The position numbers were made by a program, and so were the translations under genes. From Aspidapion aeneum (taxonomy: Eukaryota > Arthropoda > Insecta > Coleoptera > Brentidae): a stretch of 64,000 nt of DNA. The stretch covers positions 57,949,471 to 58,013,470 of the forward strand of contig OY755046.1 in assembly GCA_963576565.1 (NCBI GenBank), written 5' to 3'. The notes beneath the pieces are model-generated. The model saw only the letters and a list, made by a program, of their open reading frames with translations, did no database searches and was not told the origin of the DNA. Below are positions 47,939 through 60,620 of the stretch, in pieces (the stretch's first letter is position 1; every line of letters begins with the position of its first letter).

Positions 47939-48315
47939 GACCCCCGCTGAATCTGAATATCCCTTTTGCCACCTCGAAATGATGATGGCTGAGATATTCA
48001 AGATGGCGGCTAAAGTTGCGGCGATATTTTAAATTGCCGCTGTAAACCTAAACTAATACAGGTTCATCATGGCTGCAGACCCCAAAATCTGAAAGTTTGA
48101 GGTTTTTTCAAATTTTTTTAAAACCTAAGCTTTTAAGAGAAAAATTTATAATATACTTTATTGTAAATAATAAAATTCCCTATTTAATAGGGTATAACTA
48201 TAACTCAATGAAGTAAGACTGATCACAAACTCTCCAGGGGCGTCCGTTAATTGAAGTAATTTAAAAAAGTTGATTTTTTCGAACCGAACCCATGTTTTTC
48301 CCAAGATTTATATGA
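47939..48315 (-). repeat. F6 dispersed repeat, copy B
   Basis: Reverse complement of 14080-14522 (gagatattcaagatggcggc, caaaatctgaaagtttgagg, tataatatactttattgt). Contains a short extra gaaccgaacc at 48281-48290 that copy A lacks. Confidence 0.7.
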
Positions 48316-48881
48316 TTTTTTAAAAAGTAATATCTACGTGAAAACACGTGTTATATTTAACAGATAAAAACATGTGTTATATTTTCCGTATATTAAATGA
48401 ATTTAAAAAAAAAAACAGAAAATAAACCATTTTTGTTACACGTTTTATCTAATTTTCTCAGAAACTAAACTTAATATGAAAAAATATACAGGCTGTCCCA
48501 TAACTTAGGGGCCATAGTGCAGCAGGTGATAGAGGAGGCAGAGGAGGTTATATCCGAGAAAAACTTCATATAACATGGGGGTCAACACATATCTGTTTTT
48601 AAGATATAGGATTTTTAAAGTAAGAGGAGTGGGGGGAAAAGGGTTTTAGAAAAAAAAGAAAATCTGTCACAGCCAGCTGAGTACTCAGCTAATTGTGATT
48701 CAAAAATGTGGTATTCTTTTTTTTTGATAAAATTACAGGCTGTCAAAATAACCTCCAAAAATGTATAAAAAAAGGATTTTTTTGAAATTTTTGTTTACTT
48801 ATCTTTTAAATAATATCAATAATATTTTATTACTATGTCTCGCTAGAGACTTCTTTTTATTAACAAAAAATATTAAAAAAA
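48316..48881. other. Unique-looking left flank of the satellite array
   Basis: Contains tacaggctgtc twice (about 48487 and 48734), which resembles ends of some insect DNA transposons. No gene. Confidence 0.4.
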
Positions 48882-49190
48882 ACAACTGTAACATTTTCAG
48901 GTTAGTATTAGGGACTCAATAGCTCCTTTGTGGCACAGTATCAACCAACAATGTTTTTTGAAATTTTTGGTGAAAATTTTCCTGATACAAGGGGTACCCA
49001 AAAAGTGCAGTTTTAAATTTTTTAAAGTTAGTTAACTTTGTAAAAATATATATTAAAATACATTAAATTAAACCTCTCGGGGTCCTCTACATAACGATAT
49101 AAAAGTTGAAGGTCAAGTGTTTATAATAAGGCCGAGACAGGCCGCCAAAATCACTTCAGTTTTGAATTTTAGCATTTTAAACTTTTATTT

Positions 49191-51413
49191 TCACTAAACA
49201 AAAGACAAAACTAAAAATTCAAGATGTCAGAACAAAGCGTGGATCAACATGCGGAAGTGATCACTATTTTCTGGAGTCCTGCATCAACAACATCTTGATG
49301 ATACAGTGATTGAAGAAATTGATCACTGTAAATATAATCTACTAAGCCTAGAACATGACAGCGTAAAAAACTTATACAAAAAGAGACTGAACGAAAAACT
49401 TAATACAAGTTCAGGTGAAACCCCAGATGAGGAATACGAATGTATTACATTAAGCATCCACCAAGCTGCAAAAGAAGCACTAGGATTAGTGGAAGAAACT
49501 TCTAAAAGAAGAAAACCATACTGGTGGGATGCTGAGATTGAGAGAGAAATAGAAGAAAAAAGGAAATTATATCACACCTACTTATCCCAAAAGACAGATA
49601 GAAGCAGACAAGAATACAAAATCGCGCAATCAAAGGTGAGAAGAATGATCAGTGATAAGAAAAATCATTCGTGGACGCAAAAGTGCCAGAAAATAGATTC
49701 TTACTTAGGAGGTAGGAGAAGTACCGAAAGCTGGAAAACTATAAGATCGATTAAAAAAGAAACATGCAGAGATATCATTTCACCAATACCAGACAAAGAA
49801 TGGGATGAGCATTTTAAAAAACTTTTAACTGAAGATAGAGCAGAATTCAAGGAAGACGCAAGAGACAATATAATTAGAACGATGGGATCTCCAGTACCCC
49901 TCACAATCTCTGAGGTCAAAAACGTGTGCACAACCTTAAAAAGCGGTAAATCTGCCGGACCCGGAAATATCCCAGCCGAACTTATTAAATATGGCACTGA
50001 AGAACTGTTTTGGAGATTACGGAATCTTTTCCAAAAATATTTAAATGGAACTGTAGTCCCAACTGAGTGGAAAACGTCATATATATCCACAATACACAAA
50101 AAAGGAAGGAAAGATATATGTGACAATTATAGAGGTATATCTGTGACTAGTACGCTAAGCAGATTATACGGTAAAATAATAAGAAATAAAGTAGAGAGCG
50201 AATATAAAGACATGGAGGCAGAAGAACAAGCTGGTTTCAGGGCGGGTAGATCGACTTCAGATCACCTCTTTTGTATAACCCAAGTTATTGAAAAGAAAAT
50301 GGCATACGGTCAAGAGCTGCATCTGCTTTACGTGGATCTGCAGAAGGCATATGATAGTATACCACTAAATCTGCTTTGGAAAGCGTTGGAAAACACAAAC
50401 ATAAGCGTACAACTAATTAAGGCCATCCAAGAGTTATACCGCAATAGTAAGGCAAAAGTTAAAATAAAAGCAAAACTAACCAAAGGCTTTCAAGTAAATA
50501 AAGGTCTTAAACAAGGTTGCTGTATCTCGCCTACGCTCTTCAAGATATACTTGGAACAAGTCCTTAAAGTATGGAAGAGAAAATGCCAAAACATGGGAAT
50601 TCCGTTGGACGAAACCACCTTGTATACTTTATGTTTCGCCGATGATCAGATAGTAGTGGCTCAGGATTATGACGACCTCGAATATATGACACGAAAACTA
50701 ATAGAAGAGTACAATAAGTGGGGACTAGAGGTTAATCTCAATAAGACAGAGTATATGTGTATCGGTGGAATGAAACAGGATCTAATCTTAAATACCGGGC
50801 AGCGAATTCACTCCTGTGATGAGTATAAATACTTAGGTCTAAAAATTACAGCTGACGGAACACTAGACAAAGCTATAAAAGATCGAAACGTACAAGGAAG
50901 AAAAGCAATAACTTTATTAAATGGAATAATTTGGGACCAAAGTATATCAAAACATAACAAAAAGCTTATATATAACACCATTATAAAAAGTATTATTACA
51001 TACGGCTCAGAAGTATGGCCAATCAAGGATAGAACAGAAAAAATGCTTTCCGCTACGGAGATGGACTATTGGAGAAGAGCAGCAGGGAAATCAAAAAGAG
51101 AAAGAGTTACAAATCAAAGAATAAGAGAAATTATGACAGTGGGTGAACGTACTTTAGTGGATGATATAAGAACAAAACAACTGGTGTGGTACGGACATGT
51201 ACAAAGAATGAATGATGAAAGACTACCTAAACAAATACTACAATGGAAACCAACTGGCCGAAGAAAACGAGGACGGCCAAGGAGAAGCTGGAGAGAAGGA
51301 ATAGACAGTGAAATAAGAATAAGAGGCCTAGATGATGAATTATGGGCAAACAGAAACAAGTGGAGATTGGGTATCGGAAGACGTAGAACGTTGTGAAACC
51401 GATAAATATATAT
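49191..51413 (+). mobile_element. LINE-A copy 2, 5'-truncated, inserted in the satellite
   Basis: 2223 bp with 11 bp direct repeats aacttttattt at 49180-49190 and 51414-51424. Uninterrupted monomers read aaacttttatttatttctta at this point, so the empty site is known exactly. The element starts inside the endonuclease region (matching about residue 224 of copy 1), has an internal deletion of roughly 30 bp near 49278, and ends cgataaatatatat. Confidence 0.92.
49306..51396 (+). pseudogene. LINE-A polyprotein, 5'-truncated (RT and C-terminus only)
   Basis: 696 codons open to the stop at 51394-51396, aligning without gaps to residues about 273-968 of the full-length protein with roughly 30 differences by eye. 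RT motifs are complete: YVDLQKAYD, KGLKQGCCISPTLF (with the usual Gly that copy 1 lacks) and FADD, followed by WYGHVQRMNDERLPKQ and the basic tail. The endonuclease catalytic residues are missing, so it cannot act alone. The listed start is only the edge of the open frame, not a real initiator. The minus-strand frames over it are shadows. Confidence 0.88.
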
Positions 51414-54400
51414 AACTTTTATTTATTTCTTACAAACACTAACCTTTAGACCAACTTTGGGGGCCATTTTTAATATTTTGTGGGACAGGCAATAATTGTT
51501 TTGACCTAAATCCAATAACAAAAAAGTTAACTTTTTTTTTACAAAATTTTAAATTTTTTGGAAATTTACAATATTGGATTCCCATTTTCTCGAAAACTAT
51601 TACATTTACAACTGTAACATTTTCAGGTTAGTATTGGGGACTCAATAGCTCCTTTGTGGCACAGTATCAACCAACAATGTTTTTTGAAATTTTTTGTGAA
51701 AAGTTTCCTGATACAAGGGGTACCCAAAAAGTGCAGTTTTTAAATTTTTTTAAATAGGTAACAGTGTAAGAATTTATATTAAAATACATTAAATTAAACC
51801 TCTCGGGGTTCTCTACATAACGGTATAAAAGTTGAAAGTCAAATGTTTATAATAACTCCGAGACAGGCCGCCAAAGTCACTTTAGTTTTGAGTTTTGGCA
51901 TTTTAAACTTTTATTTATTTCTTACAAACACTAACCTTCAGACTAACTTGGGGGCCATTTTTAATATTTTGTGGGCAGGCAATAATTATACAATAATTGT
52001 TTTGACCTAAATCCAATAACAAAAAAGTAAACTTTTTTTGACAAAATTTTAAATTTTTTGAAAATTTACAATTTTTGATTCCCATTTTCTCGAAAACTAT
52101 TCCATTTACAACTGTAACATTTTCAAGTTAGTATTAGGGACTCAATAGCTCCTTTGTGGCACAGTATCAACCAACAATATATTTTGAAATTTTTGGTGAT
52201 CATTTTCCTGATACAAGAGGTACCCAAAAAGTGCAGTTTTTAATTTTTTTAAATTAGTTAACTTTGTAAAAATATATATTAAAATACATTAAATTAAACC
52301 TCTCGGGGTCCTCGGTTCGGTCTTACAAACACTAACCTTCAGGCTAACTTTGGGGGCCATTTTAAATATTTTGTGGGGCAGGCAATAAGAATACAATAAT
52401 TGTTTTGACCTAAATCCAATAACAAGAAAGTTAACTTTTTTTTGACAAAATTTTAAATTTTTTGAAAGGTTACAATTTTTGATTCCTATTTTCTCGAAAA
52501 CTATTATATTAACAACTCTAACATTTTCAGGTTAGTATTAGGGACTCAATAGCTCCTTTGTGGCACAGTATCAACCAACAATGTTTTTTGAAATTTTTGG
52601 TGAAAATTTTCCTGATACAAGGGGTACCCAAAAAGTGCAGTTTAAAATTTTTTAAAATTAGTTTACTTTGTAAAAATATATATTAAAATACATTAAATTA
52701 AACCTCTCGGGGTCTTCTATATAACGATATAAAAGTTAAAGGTCAAGTGTTTATAATAACGCGGAGACAACCCGCCAAAGTCACTTCAGTTTTGAGTTTT
52801 GGCATTTTAAACTTTTATTTATTTCTTACAAACACTAACCTTTAGACCAACTTTGGGGGCCATTTTTAATATTTTGTGGGACAGGCAATAAGAATACAAT
52901 AATTGTTTTGACCTAAATTCAGTAACGAAAAATTTAACTTTTTTTTGACAAAAGTTTAAATTTTTTGAAAATGTACAATTTTTGATTCCTATTTTCTCGA
53001 AAACTATTACATTTACAACTGTAACATTTTCAGGCTAGTATTAGGGACTCAATAGCTCCTTTGTGGCACAGTATCAACCAACAATATTTTTTGAAATTTT
53101 TGGTGATAATTTTCCTGATACAAGGGGTACGCAAAAAGTGCAGTTTTTAATTTTTTTTAAATAGTTAACTTTGTAAAAATATATATTAAAATACATTAAA
53201 TTAAACCTCTCGGGGTCCTCTAAACAACGATATAAAAGTTAAAGGTCAAGTGTTTATAATAACGCCGAGACAGGCTGCCAAAATCACTTCAGTTTTGAGT
53301 TTTGGCATTTTAAACTTTTATTTATTTCTTACAAACACTAACCTTTAGACCAACTTTGTGGGCCATTTTTAATATTTTGTGGGGCCGGCAATAAGAATAC
53401 ATTATTGTTTTGACCTAAATCCAATAACAAAAAAGTTAACTTTTTTTTTGACAAAATTTTAAATTTTTTTGAAAATTTACAATTTTTGATTCCCATTTTC
53501 TCGAAAACTATTACATTTACAACTGTAACATTTTCAGGTTAGTATTAGGGACTCAATAGCTCCTTTGTGGCATAGTATCAACCCACAATGTTTTTTGAAA
53601 TTTTTAGTGAAAATTTTTCTGATACTAGGGGTACCCAAAAAGTGCAGTTTTTAAATTTTTTTAAATAGGTAACTGTGTAAGAATATATATTAAAATACAA
53701 TAAATTAAACCTCTCATGGTCCTCTACATAACGGTATAAAAGTTGAAGGTCAAATGTTTATAATAACTCCGAGACAGGCCGCCAAAGTCACTTCAGTTTT
53801 GAGTTTTGGCATTTTAAACTTTTATTTATTTCTTACAAACACTAACCTTCAGACTAACTTTGGGGGCCATTTTTAATATTTTGTGGGGCAGGCAATAAGA
53901 ATACAATAATTGTTTTGACCTAAATTCAATAACAAAAAAGTTAAATTTTTTTTGACAAAATTTTAAATTTTTTGAAAATTTACAATTTTTGATTCCTATT
54001 TTCTCGAAAACTATTACATTTACAACTGTAACATTTTCAGGTTAGTATTAGGGACTCGATAGCTCCTTTGTGGCACAGTATCAACCAACAATATTTTTTG
54101 AAATTTTTGGTGATAATTTTCCTGATACAAGGGGTACCCAAAAAGTGCAGTTTTAAATTTTTTAAAATTAGTTAACTTTGTAAAAATATATATTAAAATA
54201 CAATAAATTAAACCTCTCGGGGTCCTCTACATAACGATATACAAGTTGAAGGTCAAGTGTTTATAATAACGCCGAGACAGGGCGCCAAAGTCACTTCAGT
54301 TTTGAGTTTTGGCATTTTAAACTTGTATTTATTTCTTACAAACACTAACCTTTAGACCAACTTTGGGGGCCATTTTTAATATTTTGTGCTGCAGGCAATA

Positions 54401-57400
54401 AGAATGCAATAATTGTTTTGACCTAAATCCAATAACAAGAAAGTTAACTTTTTCTTGAAAAAATTTTAAATTTTTTGAAAATTTACAATTTTTGATCCCT
54501 ATTTTCTCGAAAATTATTACATTTACAACTGTAACATTTTCAGGCTAGTATTAGGGACTCAATAACTCCTTTGTGGCACAGTATCAACCAACAATATTTT
54601 TTGAAATTTTTGGTGATAATTTTCCTGATACAAGGGGTACCCAAAAAGTGCAGTTTTAAATTTTTTAAAATTAGTTAACTTTGTAAAAATATATATTAAA
54701 ATACAATAAATTAAACCTCTCGGGGTCCTCTACATAACGATATATAAGTTGAAGGTCAAGTGTTTATAATAACGCCGAGACAGGCCGCCAAAATCACTTC
54801 AGTTTTGAATTTTGGCATTTTAAACTTTTATTTATTTCTTACAAACACTAACCTTCAGACTAACTTTGGGGGCCATTTTAAATATTTTGTGGGGCAGGCA
54901 ATAAGAATACAATAATTGTTTTGACCTAAATCCAATAACAAAAAAGTTAACTTTTTTTGACAAAAGTTTAAATTTTTTTGAAAATTTACAATTTTTGATT
55001 CCCATTTTCTCGAAAACTATTACATTTACAACTGTAACATTTTCAGGTTAGTATTAGGGACTGAATAGCTCCTTTGTGGCATAGTATCAACCAACAATGT
55101 TTTTGAAATTTTTGTGAAAATTTTCCTGATACAAGGGGTACCCAAAAAGTGCAGTTTTTAATTTTTTTAAAATAGTTAACTTTGTAAAAATAACGATATA
55201 AAAGTTAAAGGTGAAGTATTTATAATAACGCCGAGACAGGCCGCCCGCCAAAGTCACTTCAGTTTTGAGTTTTGGCATTTTAAACTTTTATTTATTTCTT
55301 ACAAACACTAACCTTTAGACCAACTTTGGGGGCCATTTTTAATATTTTGTGGGGCAGGTAATAAGAATACAATAATTGTTTTGACCTAAATCCAATAACA
55401 AAAAAGTTAACTTTTTTTTGACAAAAGTTTAAATTTTTTGAAAATTTACAATTTTTGATTCCTATTTTCTCGAAAACTATTACATTTACAAATGTAACAT
55501 TTTCAGGCTAGTATTAGGGACTCAATAGCTCCTTTGTGACACAGTATCAACCAACAATATTTTTTGAAATTTTTGGTGATAATTTTCCTGATACAAGGGG
55601 TACCCAAAAAGTGCAGTTTTAAATTTTTTAAATTAGTTAACTTTGTAAAAATATATATTAAAATACAATAAATTAAACCTCTCGGGGTCCTCTACATAAC
55701 GATATACAAGTTGAAGATCAAGTGTTTATAATAACGCCGAGACAGGCCGCCAAAGTCACTTCAGTTTTGAGTTTTGGCATTTTAAACTTTTATTTATTTC
55801 TTACAAACACTAACCTTTAGACCAACGTTGGGGGCCATTTTTAATATTTTGTGCTGCAGGCAATAAGAATACAATAATTGTTTTGACCTAAATCCAATAA
55901 CAAAAAAGTTAACTTTTTCTTGACAAAATTTTAAATTTTTTGAAAATGTACAATTATTGATTCCTATTTTCTCAAAAACTATTACATTTACAACTGTAAC
56001 ATTTTCAGGTTAGTATTAGGGACTCAATAGCTCCTTTGTGGCACAGTATGAACCAACAATATTTTTTGAAATTTTTGGTGATAATTTTCCTGATACAAGG
56101 GGTACCCAAAAAGTGCAGTTTTTAATTTTTTTAAAATAGTTAACTTTGTAAAAATATATATTAAAATACATTAAATTAAACCTCTCGGGGTCCTCTACAT
56201 AACGATATAAAAGTTGAAGGTCAAGTGTTTATAATAACGCCGAGACAGGCCGCCAAAATCACTTCAGTTTTGAATTTTGGCATTTTAAACTTTTATTTAT
56301 TTCTTACAAACCCTAACCTTCAGACTAACTTTGGGGGCCATTTTAAATATTTTGTGGGGCAGGCAATAAGAATACAATAATTGTTTTGACCTAAATCCAA
56401 TAACAAAAAAGTTAACTTTTTTTTGACAAAATTTTAAATTTTTTGAAAATTTACAATTTTTGATTCCTGTTTTCTCGAAAACTATTATATTTACAACTCT
56501 AATATTTTTAGGTTAGTATTAGGGACTCAATAGCTCCTTTGTGGCACAGTATCAACCAACAATATTTTTTGAAATTTTTGGTGATAATTTTCCTAATACA
56601 AGGGGTACCCAAAAAGTGCAGTTTTTAATTTTTTTAAAATAGTTAACTTTGCAAAAATATATATTAAAATACATTAAATTAAACCTCTCGGGGTCCTCTA
56701 CATAACGATATAAAAGTTAAAGGTCAAGTGTTTATAATAACGCCGTGACAGGCCGCCAAAATCACTTCAGTTTTGAATTTTGGAATTTTAAACTTTTATT
56801 TATTTCTTACAAACACTAACCTTTAGACCAACTTTGGGGGCCATTTTTAATATTTTGTGGGGCAGGCAATAAGAATACAATAATTGTTTTGACCTAAATC
56901 CAATAACAAAAAAGTAAACTTTTTTCTTGACAAAATTTTAAATTTTTTTGTATATTTACAATTTTTGATGCCCATTTTCTCGAAAACTATTACATTTACA
57001 ACTGTAATATTTTCAGGTTAGTATTAGGGACTCAATAGCTCCTTTGTGGCATAGTATCAACCAACAATGTTTTTTGAAATTTTTGGTGAAAATTTTCCTG
57101 ATAAAAGGGGTATCCAAAAAGTGCAGTTTTTAAATTTTTTTAAATAGGTAACTGTGTAAGAATATATATTAAAATACATTAAATTAAACCTCTCGTGGTC
57201 CTCTACATAACAATATAAAAGTTGAAGGTCAAGTGTTTATAATTACGCCGAGACAGGCCGCCAAAATCACTTCAGTTTTGAATTTTGGAATTTTAAACTT
57301 TTATTTATTTCTTACAAACACTAACCTTCAGACTAACTTTGAGGGCCATTTTAAATATTTTGTGGGGCAGGCAATAAGAATACAATAATTGTTTGGACCT

Positions 57401-59620
57401 AAATCCAATAACAAAAAAGTTAACTTTTTTTTGACAAAATTTTAAATTTTTTGAAAATTTACAATTTTTGATTCCTATTTTCTCGAAAACTATTATATTA
57501 ACAACTCTAACATTTTCAGGTTAGTATTAGGGACTCAATACCTCCTTTGTGGCACAGTATCAACCAACAATGTTTTTTGAAATTTTTGGTGAAAATTTTT
57601 CTGATAAAAGGGGTACCCAAAAAGTGCAGTTTAAAATTTTTTAAAATTAGTTAACTTTGTAAAAATATATATTAAAATACATTAAATTAAACCTCTCGGG
57701 GTCCTCTACATAACGATATAAAAGTTGAAGGTCAAGTGTTTATAATAACGCCGAGACAGGCCGCCAAAATCTCTTCAGTTTTGAATTTTGGCATTTTAAA
57801 GTTTTATTTATTTCTTACAAACACTAACCTTCAGACTAACTTTGGGGGCCATTTTAAATATTTTGTGGGGAGGCAATAAGAATACAATAATTGTTTTGAC
57901 CTAAATCCAATAACAAAAAAGTTAACTTATTTTTGACAAAATTTTAAATTTTTTGAAAATTTACAATTTTTAATTCCTATTTTTTCGAAAACTTTTTTTT
58001 GACAAAATATATACTTTTACAACTGTAACATTTTCAGGTTAGTATTAGGGACCCAATAGCTCCTTTGTGGCACAGTATCAACCAACAATATTTTTTGAAA
58101 TTTTTGGTGATAATTTTCCTGTTACAAGGGGTTACAACCGAACCGAACCCAAAAAAGTGCAGTTTTTAATTTTTTAAAAATAGTTAACTTTGTAAAAATA
58201 TATATTAAAATACATTAAATTAAACCTCTAGGGGTCCTCTACATAACGGTATAAAAGTTAAAGTTCAAGTGTTTAAAATAACTCCGAGACAGGCCGCCAA
58301 AGTCACTTCAGTTTTGAGTTTTGGCATTTTAAACTTTTATTTATTTCTTACAAACACTAACCTTTAGACCAACTTTGGGGGCCATTTTTAATATTTTGTG
58401 GGGCAGGCAATAAGAATACAATAATTGTTTTGACCTAAATCGAATAATAAAAAAGTTAACTTTTTTTTGACAAAATAATAAATTTTTTGAAAATTTACAA
58501 TTTTTGATTCCCATTTTCTCGAAAACTATTACATTTAAAACTGTAACATTTTCAGGTTAGTATTACGGACTCAATAGCTCCTTTGTGGCACAGTATCAAC
58601 CAACAATGTTTTTTGAAATTTTTGGTGATAATTTTCCTGATACAAGGGGTACCCAAAAAGTGCAGTTTTTATTTTTTTTTAAATAGTTAACTTTGCAAAA
58701 ATATATATTAAAATACACTAAATTAAACCTCTCGGGGTCCTCTACATAACGATATAAAAGTTGAAGGTCAAGTGTTTATAATAACGCCGAGACAGGCCGC
58801 CAAAGTCACTTCAGTTTTGAGTTTTGGCATTTTAAACTTTTATTTATTTCTTACAAACACGTACCTTTAGACCAACTTTGGGGGCCATTTTTAATATTTT
58901 GTGGGGCAGGCAATAAGAATACAATAATTGTTTTGACCTAAATCCAATAACAAAAAAATTAACTTTTTTTTGACAAAATATAAAATTTTTTGAAAATTTA
59001 CTATTTTTGATTTCCATTTTCTCGAAAACTATTACATTCACAACTGTAACATTTTCTGGTTAGTATTAGGGACTCAATAGCTCCTTTGTGGCACAGTATC
59101 AACCAACAATGTTTTTTGAAATTTTTGGTGATAATTTTCCTGATACAAGGAGTACCCAAAAAGTGCAGTTTTTAATTTTTTTAAAATAGTTAACTTTGTA
59201 AAAATATATATTAAAATACATTAAATTAAACCTCTCGGGGTCCTCTACATAACGGTATAAAAGTTGAAGGTCAAGTGTTTATAATAACTCCGAGACAGGC
59301 CGCCAAAATCACTTCAGTTTTGAGTTTTGGCATTTTAAACTTTTATTTATTTCTTACAAACACTAACCTTTAGACCAACTTTGGGGGCCATTTTTAATAT
59401 TTTGTGGGGCAGGCAATAAGAATACAATAATTGTTTTGACCTAAATCCAATAACAAAAAAGTTAACTTTTTTTGACAAAATTTTAAATTTTTTGAAAATT
59501 TACAATTTTTGATTCCTATTTTCTCGAAAGCAATTACATTTACAACTGTAACATTTTCAGGTTAGTATTGGGAACTCAATAGCTCCTTTGTGGCACAGTA
59601 TCAACCAACAATATTTTTTG

Positions 59621-60620
59621 AAATTTTTGGTGATAATTTTTCTGATACAAGGGGTATCCAAAAAGTGCAGTTTTTAATTTTTTTTAAATAGTTAACTTTG
59701 TAAAAATATATATAAAAACACATTAAATTAAACCTCTCGGGGTCCTCTACATAACGATATAAAAGTTGAAGGTAAAACACTAACCTTTTGACCAACTTTG
59801 GGGGCCATTCTTAATATTTTGTGGGACAGGCGATAATACAGTTCAAATGATATCTAAGAGATGGCGCTACAGCAATTAAAATCAAGAGTGCGTGTAGTAA
59901 CCTCATTTAACATTTTTGCCATGTTAGAAAGCTCTACCTGTACAATTAATTACGGATTTGCAGTATTGATTATTAGTCATACAGTTCAAATGATATCTGA
60001 GAGATGGCGCTACAGCAATTAAAATCAAGAGGTTTTAAGGATTTTATGCATCGCCGTCTTTGGCCTACTCAGCCGGTAAGAGTAACGTCATTAGATCGCG
60101 AAAAGAAAACCATTTTCTTGAAATTTTTGGTGATAATTTTTCTGATACAAGGGGTATCCAAAAAGTGCAGTTTTAAATTTTTTTAAAATAGTTAACCTTG
60201 TAAAAATATATATCAAAACACATTAAATTAAACCTCTCGGGGTCCTCTACATAACGATATAAAAGTTGAAGGTAAAACACTAACCTTTTGACCAACTTTG
60301 GGGGCCATTCTTAATATTTTGTGGGACAGGCGATAATACAGTTCAAATGATATCTAAGAGATGGCGCTACAGCAATTAAAATCAAGAGTGCGTGTAGTAA
60401 CCTCATTTAACATTTTTGCCATGTTAGAAAGCTCTACCTGTACAATTAATTACGGATTTGCAGTATTGATTATTAGTCATACAGTTCAAATGATATCTAA
60501 GAGATGGCGCTACAGCAATTAAAATCAAGAGGTTTTAAGGATTTTATGCATCGCCGTCTTTGGCCTACTCAGCCGGTAAGAGTAACGTCATTAGATCGCG
60601 AAAAGAAAACCATTTTCTTG
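59621..60620 (+). repeat. Near-identical tandem duplication, 2 x 500 bp
   Basis: Unit 1 is 59621-60120 and unit 2 is 60121-60620, differing at only a handful of bases. Each unit fuses a piece of the satellite monomer (first ~210 bp) to non-satellite DNA. Inside each unit the block acagttcaaatgatatct through gatggcgctacagcaattaa is itself repeated 143 bp apart (59838/59981 and 60338/60481). Confidence 0.9.

Larger units (their letters stand above)
48882..59790. repeat. Satellite-like tandem array, about 18 monomers of 503 bp
   Basis: Anchor gttagtattagggactcaat (or gctag variant) at 48901, 51627, 52127, 52531, 53034, 53538, 54041, 54544, 55047, 55507, 56009, 56512, 57017, 57520, 58038, 58556, 59059 and 59561. 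Successive spacings after removing the LINE: 492, 500, 404, 503, 504, 503, 503, 503, 460, 502, 503, 505, 503, 518, 518, 503, 502. The short and long units are explained by local deletions or insertions. Monomers are non-coding and AT-rich; short frames recur only because the monomer recurs. The array is broken once, at 49191-51413, by a LINE. It resembles satellite DNA in unit size and homogeneity, but its genome-wide abundance is unknown. Confidence 0.92.

Noticed and set aside
48901..59580. Telomeric TTAGG content (ttagtattaggg in each monomer)
   Set aside because: Only isolated TTAGG words, not tandem runs. Part of the monomer, not telomere.
48882..59790. CRISPR-like or coding interpretation of the array
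   Set aside because: Repeats are ~503 bp with no spacers, and frames are broken in every monomer. A eukaryotic satellite-like array fits better.
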